The notes under the pieces were generated by a model. It was not told where the DNA came from. It saw only the letters and a program-made list of their open reading frames with translations, and ran no database searches. 15,379 bases of DNA from assembly GCA_046546355.1 (NCBI GenBank), contig JBKGXZ010000036.1, positions 1 through 15,379 on the forward strand, given 5' to 3'. The translations under genes were made by a program, and so were the position numbers. Positions within the stretch are counted from its first letter, which is position 1. The number at the start of each line of letters is the position of its first letter. The stretch comes from CAZBUB01 sp046546355 (lineage in GTDB: Bacteria > Desulfobacterota > Desulfovibrionia > Desulfovibrionales > Desulfothermaceae). Shown piece after piece: positions 6,801-13,255 of this stretch.

Positions 6801-7956
6801 GCACGGCAAAAACCTGGCCAAGTCCATCCTGGGCCAGGAGAAAGGCAAGGTCCTAGCTGAAGCTAATAAGCCCCTGCAGGAAGAGGTCCTGTACCAGGTC
6901 CCTTTGAAGAAGCTGCAGAATGTGTTCTCCAGCAAAGAGGTCAACTCCCAGGTGCAGGAGCTTTTGGAGGATTACAACAGGCAGTTGGAATTTATCCAGA
7001 ACATATACGAAAATAAGAAATCCAAGATCACTGAGGGGGATGACATGCCTCCTGGGGTGATCAAGATGGTCAAGGTTTATGTGGCCATCAAGCGCAAGCT
7101 GAGCGTTGGGGACAAGATGGCCGGAAGGCATGGTAACAAGGGAGTGGTCTCCTGCATTCTGCCGGAAGAGGACATGCCCTTTTTTGAAAACGGCACGCCC
7201 GTGGACATAGTGCTGAATCCCCTGGGAGTGCCTTCCAGGATGAACATCGGCCAGATCATGGAGACCCATCTAGGCTGGGCTGCCAAAGAGCTGGGGGCTC
7301 AACTCTACAGCATGCTGGAACAAAGTACTGATTTGCAGAGACTGCGCACCGAGATTAAGGAGATTTATCAATCCCAGGAGATCAACGAGCTGGTGGACAG
7401 CATGGATGAGCTAGAGTTGAAGGAGGCTGTCTCGGAGCTGCAAAAGGGCATTCGGACCAAGACCCCGGTGTTCGATGGAGCCAGGGAGGAGGAAATCTGG
7501 GATTGGCTGCAAAGGGCAGGCTTGCCTGTGCAGGGCAAAACTGAGCTTTTCGACGGTCGTACCGGGGAGAAATTTCACAATCCAGTCACTGTAGGCTACA
7601 TGTATATGCTCAAACTCCATCATTTGGTGGATGAGAAGATACATGCCCGTTCCACAGGACCATATTCCTTGGTTACCCAGCAGCCCCTGGGCGGCAAGGC
7701 CCAATTCGGCGGGCAGAGGCTTGGTGAGATGGAGGTCTGGGCCCTGGAGGCCTATGGGGCAGCCTATCTGTTGCAGGAGTTCCTGACAGTCAAGTCGGAT
7801 GACGTCCAGGGCCGGGTGAAGATGTACGAGAACATTGTCAAGGGCGAGAATTACCTGACCACCGCCATGCCAGAGTCTTTCAATGTGCTGATCAAGGAGC
7901 TCATGGCCCTGGGGCTGGATGTCAGCCTGTTAGCGGAGGACAGGAAAAAGAAGTAG
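3865..7956 (+). CDS. rpoB: DNA-directed RNA polymerase subunit beta
   Basis: The 1363-residue catalytic beta subunit, close to the E. coli length (1342). The N-terminal lobe includes the proteobacterial-type insertion at about 230-345. The rifampicin pocket is intact and numbered as in E. coli: FFGTSQLSQFMDQ with Q513 and D516, then H526, S531 and L533, so rifampicin sensitivity is predicted. The fork motif GYNFEDA gives E813 and D814 near the active site. A long coiled, charged stretch at about 935-1060 corresponds to the second lineage insertion. The active-site lysines are K1076 (AIKRK) and K1084 (GDKMAGRHGNKG). The C-terminal anchor ends GMPESFNVLIKELMALGLDV. The ATG is preceded by AAGGGGA (3854-3860) at 4-nt spacing. 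rpoC follows after 99 nt. Confidence 0.99.
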   Translation: MKELVKKFGRISEVLEISHLLNLQLDSYNNLLQADTVPGSRENKGLEEAFRSVFPIEDFYKTATLEYVSYEIGEPKFDRLECLAKGLSYEAPIRLKVRLIVYDVDEETANRTVRDIKEQDIYFGTIPLMTEKATFIVNGTERVVVNQLQRSPGILFEHDSGRTHVSRKVLYSARIIPMRGSWLDFDFDHKDILYVRIDRRRKMPATILLKAMGLSKEEILHYFYDTEDYILEGDHVYREIKQEFYRRENAYQDIQDDQGRLLAPGGKEISRGLWRKLIRSGVQQIEVEPSSLLQEFVAQDVLDEETGEIFARPGDPVTPELLDLLQKRGTQRISVLHTQGYEVSTALRDTLELDKTEDTESAQIEIYRRLRPSSPPTPEVAVSFFENIFRNPDYYDLSSVGRYKLNTRLGLEYPLDQRTLTNEDILLTISQLIQLKESHGPADDIDHLGNRRVRPVGELVENQYRIGLVRMENAIKEKMTQQEVSTLMPHDLINPKPVTAVVKEFFGTSQLSQFMDQTNPLSEVTHKRRLSALGPGGLTRERAGFEVRDVHPSHYGRICPIETPEGPNIGLIVSLTTYAQVNKFGFIETPYRVAQSGRVSQEIVYKDASQENKEIIAQANALVDEEGRFIKEQVAARDKGEFALVPREEVTMMDIAPSQIVSVSAALIPFLEHDDANRALMGSNMQRQAVPLLQSEPPVVGTGMESLVARDSGNCVLAEGQGVVHYVDSENIVVCYQDPQLSPKSGGTKTYNLQKYHKSNQNSCFGQVPRVSQMQEVQKGEVLADGPSTKNGELALGKNLIVAFMPWCGYNFEDAMLISERCVKDDVFTSVHIEEFDVMARDTKLGPEEVTRDIPNVSEELLRNLDDSGIIRIGAKIKPDDILVGKITPKGETQLTPEERLLRAIFGDKARDVKNTSLKVPPGIEGTVLDVKVFNRRSTEKDERTKQIEEEQLQELDRKQQLHINGLNLNTRRRLWELVHGKNLAKSILGQEKGKVLAEANKPLQEEVLYQVPLKKLQNVFSSKEVNSQVQELLEDYNRQLEFIQNIYENKKSKITEGDDMPPGVIKMVKVYVAIKRKLSVGDKMAGRHGNKGVVSCILPEEDMPFFENGTPVDIVLNPLGVPSRMNIGQIMETHLGWAAKELGAQLYSMLEQSTDLQRLRTEIKEIYQSQEINELVDSMDELELKEAVSELQKGIRTKTPVFDGAREEEIWDWLQRAGLPVQGKTELFDGRTGEKFHNPVTVGYMYMLKLHHLVDEKIHARSTGPYSLVTQQPLGGKAQFGGQRLGEMEVWALEAYGAAYLLQEFLTVKSDDVQGRVKMYENIVKGENYLTTAMPESFNVLIKELMALGLDVSLLAEDRKKK

Positions 7957-7996
7957 CAGCTTGCTTCTTAAGATCCGGATCAAGGGGATGATCCGG
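7948..7996 (+). promoter_or_regulatory. Two adjacent hairpins at the rpoB-rpoC junction
   Basis: The first hairpin (7948-7969) overlaps the rpoB stop codon. It pairs AAGAAG with CTTCTT and extends through two G-U pairs to a CAGC loop. The second pairs CCGGATCA (7975-7982) with TGATCCGG (7989-7996), a perfect 8-bp stem around the loop AGGGGA, followed by TTAATATAT rather than a U run. This is weak for termination; mRNA processing or stabilisation between the two subunit genes is an alternative. The rpoC Shine-Dalgarno (8038-8044) lies about 40 nt further on. Confidence 0.45.
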
Positions 7997-8055
7997 TTAA
8001 TATATACACCGCACAAGCCAATTGCCTGGGTTCAGGTAAAGGAGTTGGACTCTAT

Positions 8056-11000
8056 ATGACATTGGATGATCTCTTCACCATGCACGGCACCGGGGATCAG
8101 AGCATAAAAAGCCAGAATCTTAAAGGGATCAAGATATCCATGGCCTCTCCGGAGACCATTCGGGAATGGTCCTTTGGGGAGGTCAAGAAGCCGGAGACCA
8201 TAAACTACAGGACTTTTAAGCCGGAGAGGGACGGTCTTTTCTGCGCCAAGATATTCGGTCCGGTCAAGGATTACGAATGTAATTGCGGCAAGTACAAGCG
8301 CATGAAGCACAGGGGGATCGTCTGCGAGAAATGCGGGGTGGAGGTCATCGCCTCCAAGGTGCGCAGGGACCGTATGGCCCATATAGAACTGGCGGCTCCG
8401 GTTTCCCACATCTGGTACCTGAAGAGCATGCCCTCCAAGATAGCCACTTTGCTGGATCTGACCATGGCGGATGTGGAGAAAGTGCTCTACTTTGATACCT
8501 ACATCGTGATCGATCCCAAGCAGACCAGCCTCAAGAAGTATCAGCTGATCAACGAGGATCAGTACCTGCAGTTCCTGGATCTTTACGGGGAAGAGGCCTT
8601 GCGCGTGGGCATGGGAGCTGAAGCCATCAAGGAGCTCATGGAGGAGCTGGATCTGGTGGCCCTCAGGGCTCAGCTCAAGGAAGAGGCCTTGGCCACCAGG
8701 TCCCAGGCCAAGAAAAAGAAGCTGGCCAAAAGGCTCAAGGTGGTGGAATCCTTTATCGACTCCTCGAACAAGCCGGAGTGGATGATCCTGGAGGTGATCC
8801 CGGTTATTCCCCCGGAGCTGCGACCCTTGGTACCCTTGGATGGGGGCAGGTTCGCGACCTCCGACCTGAACGACTTGTACCGCAGGGTGATAAACCGCAA
8901 CAATCGGCTCAAGAGGCTTCTGGAGCTGGGGGCTCCTGAGATCATTATTCGGAACGAAAAAAGGATGCTCCAGGAAGCAGTGGATGCGCTCTTGGACAAC
9001 GGCCGCAGGGGCAAGGCCATTACCGGGACCAACGGCAGGCCACTGAAGTCCTTGAGCGACATGATCAAGGGCAAGCAGGGCAGATTCAGGCAGAATCTGC
9101 TGGGCAAACGCGTGGATTATTCCGGTCGCTCCGTGATCGTGGTGGGGCCCAAGCTCAAACTCCACCAGTGCGGTCTGCCCAAAAAGATGGCCCTGGAGCT
9201 GTTCAAGCCCTTTATCTATGCCAAGTTGGAGGAGCAGGGATACACCAGCACCATCAAGGGCGCCAAGCGCATGGTGGAGCGTGAGGATCTGGTGGTCTGG
9301 GATATGCTGGAGGAGGTGGTCAAGGAGTACCCGGTGCTGCTCAACCGGGCACCCACTCTGCACAGGCTGGGCATCCAGGCCTTTGAGCCCATCCTGGTGG
9401 AGGGTAAGGCCATCCAGCTGCATCCCCTGGTCTGCGCTCCCTATAACGCAGATTTTGACGGGGACCAGATGGCGGTGCACATCCCCCTTTCAGTGGAGGC
9501 CAGGATCGAATGCAGGGTCTTGATGCTCTCCACCAACAACATACTTTCCCCTGCTAATGGGGAGCCTATTATCCTGCCCAGCCAGGACATAGTCCTGGGG
9601 TTGTATTACATGACCCTGAGCCGGGCCTTTGAGCCTGGAGAGGGCAAGGTTTTTACCGCGCCCTGGGAAGTCATTTCAGCCTACGAGTCCGGTAGCGTCT
9701 CCTTGCACACCAATATTCAGGTCCGAATCCAGGGTGAGCTGGTGCAAACCACACCAGGCAGGGTGCTGCTCAGCCAGATTCTGCCCCAGGAGGTGCCTTT
9801 CGAGCTGGTGAACAAGGTCCTGAACAAGAAAAACATTGGCAAGCTGGTGGCCCAGGCCTATCAGCTGGCAGGGACCAAGGCCACTGTGATCCTTTGTGAC
9901 CAGCTCAAGGACATGGGCTATGAGTACTCCACCCAGGCCGGGCTGACCATCTCGGTGCAGGATCTGGAACTGCCGGAGGAAAAGCAGCAGATTCTGGAGT
10001 CAGCTTACTCTGAGGCCGAGACCATCCACAAGCAGCACCAGGAAGGCATCATTACCAGGACCGAGAAATACAACAAAGTGGTGGATGTCTGGACCAAGGC
10101 CACCAATGATGTGGCCCGGGCCATGATGAAGCAGATCTCCACTGATACCCTCGTGAATCCCAAGACTCAGGAGAAAGTTCAAAACGAGAGCTTCAATCCC
10201 ATATATATGATGAGCACTTCAGGCTCCAGGGGCAACGCGGACCAGATGCGCCAGCTGGCCGGGATGCGGGGCCTGATGGCCAAGCCTTCCGGGGAGATCA
10301 TCGAGACCCCGATCACTTCTTCCTTCCGGGAGGGCCTGACTGTGCTGGAGTACTTCACCTCCACCCACGGGGCCAGGAAAGGACTTGCTGATACAGCTCT
10401 GAAGACAGCTAACTCAGGCTATCTGACCCGACGGCTGGTGGATGTGGTTCAGGATGTGATAGTAGGCGAGCTGGATTGCGGCACAGTGGACGGCATAGAG
10501 ATCATCAGGCATGGTCAGCCCGGAGAGGGCCAGGATGCTCTTACAGAGAGGATCCTGGGCAGGATCAGCATGTTTGATGTCTACCACCCGGACACAGAGG
10601 AGCGAATTGTAGCTGCCAACACCTTGATAGACGAGAATGCGGCCCATAAGGTGGATCAAGCTGGTGTGCGCTCTGTCCATATTAGATCCGTGCTTACCTG
10701 CCAGAGCAGGCAGGGGGTCTGCGCCTACTGCTACGGCAGGGACCTGGCCCGGGGCCATCTGGTGAACGTGGGAGAGTCTGTGGGCATCATAGCAGCCCAA
10801 TCTATTGGAGAGCCTGGTACTCAGCTGACTATGCGCACCTTCCATATCGGAGGCACCGCCTCCAAGGAGATCGAGCAGTCCTCTATTATAGCTCAGTATG
10901 ACGGCCAGATCACTTTGACTGGGGTCAGGACAGTTCAGAATAAGCAGGGCCAGCTGATGGTCATGGGCAAGAACGGCCAGCTGGGGATCGTGGACGACCA

Positions 11001-12225
11001 GGGCCGGGAACGGGAGAGGTATACCCTGCCTGCCGGAGCCAGGCTTTACTTCAACGCTGGGGATAGGATCCAGAAGGGCCAGATGCTTGCGGAATGGGAT
11101 CCCTTCCAGGAGCCTTTTGTTACTGACGTGGAAGGCGTGGTCAAGTTCGCGGACATTGTGGAGGGCAAGACTTACCAGGAGAGGATGGACGAGACCACAC
11201 ACCGGGCCACCAAGACTATTATCGAGTACAGATCCACCAATTTTAGGCCCAGCATCTCGATTACCGATGAACAGGAGAATATCAAACAGCATCCTGAGAC
11301 TAAATCAGAGGCTGTGTATCAAATGCCGGTGGGTGCGATCCTGATGGTCAAGGATGGAGAAAAGGTGGCAGCCGGGGACGTAATAGCCAGAAAGCCCAGG
11401 GAGAGCGCCAAAATCAAGGACATTGTCGGTGGCCTGCCCAGGGTGGCAGAGCTGTTCGAGGTGCGCAAACCTAAGGATATGGCGGTGATCTCCGAGATCG
11501 AGGGCGTGGTCAGCTTTGGTCCAGATGTCAAGGGCAAGCGCAAGATCATTGTTACCCCTGAGACCGGGGATCCCAAGGAGTACCTGGTGCCCAAGGGCAA
11601 GCATATCACAGTCCAGGAAGGGGACTTCGTGGAAGCAGGGGAGTTTTTGACCGAAGGCGCTCCGGAGCTGCACGATCTGTTGCGCATCAAGGGGGAGAAA
11701 TACCTGGCCAAGTACCTGGTGGATGAGGTCCAGGATGTGTATCGCTTCCAAGGTGTGCATATCAACGACAAGCATATCGAGATCATTGTGCGCCAGATGT
11801 TGAAGAAGGTTAGCATCGTGGATCCAGGGGATACCAGCTTTCTGCTGGGAGAGCAGGTGGAAAAGGGTATGTTCATGCTGGAAAACGAGAGGGCTCTTAG
11901 AGACCAGGGTAAGCCAGCCACTGCTCAGCCCTTGGTGCTGGGTATAACTCAGGCCTCCCTGAGCACCGAATCCTTTATTTCCGCAGCTTCCTTCCAGGAA
12001 ACCACCAAGGTGCTCACTGACTCCGCCATGCAGGGCAAGTGCGATTATCTGCAGGGACTGAAGGAGAATGTGATCGTGGGCAGGGTCATTCCAGCTGGGA
12101 CAGGATTCAGGCCGTATATGAATCTGGGCATAGATGTGCCTGAGCAACCTGAGCGGCCCAGCGGCTTCATGGAGGAGCTGGAGGAGAGCCAATTGGGCCA
12201 GGAGCAGGAACGTAGCCAGGAATAA
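8056..12225 (+). CDS. rpoC: DNA-directed RNA polymerase subunit beta'
   Basis: The 1389-residue beta' subunit, which forms the clamp and active site with beta. In order: zinc site 1 with C75, C77, C90 and C93; the catalytic magnesium loop NADFDGDQMAVH with D466, D468 and D470; zinc site 2 with C808, C882, C889 and C892; and the trigger loop GEPGTQLTMRTFHIGG with M926, R927 and H930. A lineage insertion of about 180 residues follows, about 938-1118, equivalent to E. coli SI3. The conserved GGLPRVAELFE starts near 1125. The tail is acidic and Gln/Glu-rich. AAAGGAG (8038-8044) lies 11 nt before the ATG, with a closer GGA at 8047-8049. The stop lies 8 nt before a strong -35 element for the str genes. 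Confidence 0.99.
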   Translation: MTLDDLFTMHGTGDQSIKSQNLKGIKISMASPETIREWSFGEVKKPETINYRTFKPERDGLFCAKIFGPVKDYECNCGKYKRMKHRGIVCEKCGVEVIASKVRRDRMAHIELAAPVSHIWYLKSMPSKIATLLDLTMADVEKVLYFDTYIVIDPKQTSLKKYQLINEDQYLQFLDLYGEEALRVGMGAEAIKELMEELDLVALRAQLKEEALATRSQAKKKKLAKRLKVVESFIDSSNKPEWMILEVIPVIPPELRPLVPLDGGRFATSDLNDLYRRVINRNNRLKRLLELGAPEIIIRNEKRMLQEAVDALLDNGRRGKAITGTNGRPLKSLSDMIKGKQGRFRQNLLGKRVDYSGRSVIVVGPKLKLHQCGLPKKMALELFKPFIYAKLEEQGYTSTIKGAKRMVEREDLVVWDMLEEVVKEYPVLLNRAPTLHRLGIQAFEPILVEGKAIQLHPLVCAPYNADFDGDQMAVHIPLSVEARIECRVLMLSTNNILSPANGEPIILPSQDIVLGLYYMTLSRAFEPGEGKVFTAPWEVISAYESGSVSLHTNIQVRIQGELVQTTPGRVLLSQILPQEVPFELVNKVLNKKNIGKLVAQAYQLAGTKATVILCDQLKDMGYEYSTQAGLTISVQDLELPEEKQQILESAYSEAETIHKQHQEGIITRTEKYNKVVDVWTKATNDVARAMMKQISTDTLVNPKTQEKVQNESFNPIYMMSTSGSRGNADQMRQLAGMRGLMAKPSGEIIETPITSSFREGLTVLEYFTSTHGARKGLADTALKTANSGYLTRRLVDVVQDVIVGELDCGTVDGIEIIRHGQPGEGQDALTERILGRISMFDVYHPDTEERIVAANTLIDENAAHKVDQAGVRSVHIRSVLTCQSRQGVCAYCYGRDLARGHLVNVGESVGIIAAQSIGEPGTQLTMRTFHIGGTASKEIEQSSIIAQYDGQITLTGVRTVQNKQGQLMVMGKNGQLGIVDDQGRERERYTLPAGARLYFNAGDRIQKGQMLAEWDPFQEPFVTDVEGVVKFADIVEGKTYQERMDETTHRATKTIIEYRSTNFRPSISITDEQENIKQHPETKSEAVYQMPVGAILMVKDGEKVAAGDVIARKPRESAKIKDIVGGLPRVAELFEVRKPKDMAVISEIEGVVSFGPDVKGKRKIIVTPETGDPKEYLVPKGKHITVQEGDFVEAGEFLTEGAPELHDLLRIKGEKYLAKYLVDEVQDVYRFQGVHINDKHIEIIVRQMLKKVSIVDPGDTSFLLGEQVEKGMFMLENERALRDQGKPATAQPLVLGITQASLSTESFISAASFQETTKVLTDSAMQGKCDYLQGLKENVIVGRVIPAGTGFRPYMNLGIDVPEQPERPSGFMEELEESQLGQEQERSQE

Positions 12226-12233
12226 AAAAGTGA

Positions 12234-12262
12234 TTGACAGCCGAGAAAGGATGTACTATTAA
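12234..12262 (+). promoter_or_regulatory. Promoter for the str genes (rpsL-rpsG-fusA-tuf)
   Basis: A perfect TTGACA (12234-12239) is separated by 17 nt from TATTAA (12257-12262). TACTAT at 12254-12259 is an alternative -10, but its 14-nt spacing is too short. It lies in the rpoC-rpsL gap, only 8 nt after the rpoC stop, with no terminator between. The start would be near 12269, giving a leader of about 30 nt before rpsL. This is the best promoter match in the window, at the place where a str operon promoter is expected. Confidence 0.68.
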
Positions 12263-12289
12263 TTTCAGCTTTTCGAGAACTAAATAGAT

Positions 12290-12294
12290 GGAGG
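12290..12294 (+). promoter_or_regulatory. Ribosome binding site that sets the rpsL start
   Basis: GGAGG lies 5 nt before ATG 12300. An in-frame ATG at 12288 overlaps this site and would add MEGQ. The downstream ATG gives MPTLNQLIRK, matching the invariant S12 N-terminus. Confidence 0.88.
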
Positions 12295-12299
12295 GCCAG

Positions 12300-12671
12300 A
12301 TGCCGACGCTAAATCAGTTGATCCGCAAGCAGCGGAGTAAAATACAGTCCAGCAAGAAGACCGCTGCCTTGCAGGGCTGCCCCCAGAGGAGAGGGGTCTG
12401 CGTCAGGGTGTATACTACTACTCCCAAGAAGCCAAATTCAGCCCTGCGCAAGGTGGCCAGGGTCAGGCTGACCAACAGCATTGAGGTCACCTCCTATATC
12501 CCGGGGGAAGGCCACAACCTGCAGGAGCATTCCGTGGTTCTGGTCCGCGGCGGCAGGGTCAAGGACCTGCCGGGTGTACGCTACACAGTGATTCGGGGCA
12601 CCATGGACACTGCCGGGGTCCAGGACCGCAGGCAGAGCAGATCCAAGTACGGGGCCAAGCGGCCCAAATAA
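12300..12671 (+). CDS. rpsL: 30S ribosomal protein S12
   Basis: A 123-residue S12, the decoding-centre protein that contacts helices 18, 27 and 44 of 16S rRNA and affects accuracy and streptomycin response. The start MPTLNQLIRK is canonical. Loop TTTPKKPNSALRK carries K43, and loop VRGGRVKDLPGVRY carries K88 and D89 (the RimO methylthiolation site in other bacteria). K43 and K88 are both wild-type, so there is no classical streptomycin-resistance change. The residue after GVRY (position 96) is Thr instead of the nearly universal His. The C-terminus is QSRSKYGAKRPK. The 123-residue length is standard. Half of its 16 Arg codons are AGG or AGA. It is first in the str group and is followed after 30 nt by rpsG. 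Confidence 0.98.
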   Translation: MPTLNQLIRKQRSKIQSSKKTAALQGCPQRRGVCVRVYTTTPKKPNSALRKVARVRLTNSIEVTSYIPGEGHNLQEHSVVLVRGGRVKDLPGVRYTVIRGTMDTAGVQDRRQSRSKYGAKRPK

Positions 12672-12686
12672 TTATACGGAAGCAGC

Positions 12687-12692
12687 AAGGAG
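12687..12692 (+). promoter_or_regulatory. Ribosome binding site that sets the rpsG start
   Basis: AAGGAG lies 9 nt before ATG 12702. The alternative TTG at 12696 is only 3 nt away and would add MP before the canonical MPRKG start of S7. Confidence 0.8.
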
Positions 12693-12701
12693 AGGTTGCC
12701 C

Positions 12702-13172
12702 ATGCCCAGGAAGGGAGCGGTTCCAAAGAGGAAAGTGCTGCCTGATCCCCGCTTTAAGAGCCAGTTGGTGGCCAAGTTCATCAACCGTATTATGCGGGAC
12801 GGCAAAAAGAGTTTAGCGGAAAGCATTGTCTACGAGTCCATGCAGGAATTGGGGAACAGGACTTCAGAAGAGCCCCTGCGGGCCTTCGAGAAGTCCATAG
12901 AAAATACCAAGCCCCATCTGGAGGTCAAGTCCAGAAGGGTAGGCGGAGCTACTTATCAGGTACCTGTAGAGGTGAAGCCGGACCGCCAGGAAGTGCTGGC
13001 CTCACGCTGGCTCATCGCAGCAGCCAGGGGCAGGGGAGAGAAGGGCATTGTCTATAAGCTCACCGCGGAGCTGGTGGAGGCATTCAACGGCAGAGGCGGG
13101 GCAGTGAAGAAGAAAGAGGATACCCATCGCATGGCTGAGGCTAACAAGGCCTTTGCCCATTATCGCTGGTAG
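12702..13172 (+). CDS. rpsG: 30S ribosomal protein S7
   Basis: A 156-residue S7, the usual length, and the primary binder of the 3' major domain of 16S rRNA that lines the E site of the small subunit. It starts MPRKGAVPKRKVLPDPRF. The central region has VKSRRVGGATYQVPVEVKPDR and ASRWLIAAARGRGEKG. It ends with the KKKEDTHRMAEANKAFAHYRW signature in which the last helix and Trp are typical. In E. coli S7 represses the str operon by binding the rpsL-rpsG gap. The gap here is only 30 nt with no obvious structure, so that control is probably absent or different. An AU-rich hairpin with a T run begins 6 nt after the stop. Confidence 0.98.
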   Translation: MPRKGAVPKRKVLPDPRFKSQLVAKFINRIMRDGKKSLAESIVYESMQELGNRTSEEPLRAFEKSIENTKPHLEVKSRRVGGATYQVPVEVKPDRQEVLASRWLIAAARGRGEKGIVYKLTAELVEAFNGRGGAVKKKEDTHRMAEANKAFAHYRW

Positions 13173-13178
13173 AGGGAT

Positions 13179-13200
13179 AAGCAGAATATTTGCTTTTTTT
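13179..13200 (+). terminator. Small U-tailed hairpin between rpsG and fusA (possible attenuator)
   Basis: AAGCA (13179-13183) and TGCTT (13191-13195) form a 5-bp stem with a 7-nt AT loop, followed without a gap by a run of seven T (13194-13200, partly in the stem). It has the layout of an intrinsic terminator, but the stem is short and AU-rich. Partial attenuation is more likely than full termination, since fusA follows 55 nt later and shows no strong promoter of its own. Confidence 0.4.
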
Positions 13201-13255
13201 GTCTGTATGAGCTTCAGGCAATTCGAGGCGGGCTAAGACAAGGTTTGGGGGAATT

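Noticed and set aside
8032..9480. A long (482-codon) open frame on the - strand opposite the start of rpoC
   Set aside because: It lies fully antisense to unmistakable rpoC codons, has His/Leu/Gln-rich low-complexity composition typical of a reverse-frame shadow, and shows no promoter or known motif.
10414..12192. Long - strand frames (about 290 codons each) opposite the 3' half of rpoC
   Set aside because: They follow from the sense strand's codon use in rpoC, and none resembles a protein family.
12288..12299. ATG start for rpsL, adding MEGQ
   Set aside because: That ATG overlaps the GGAGG ribosome site for the canonical MPTLNQ start at 12300.
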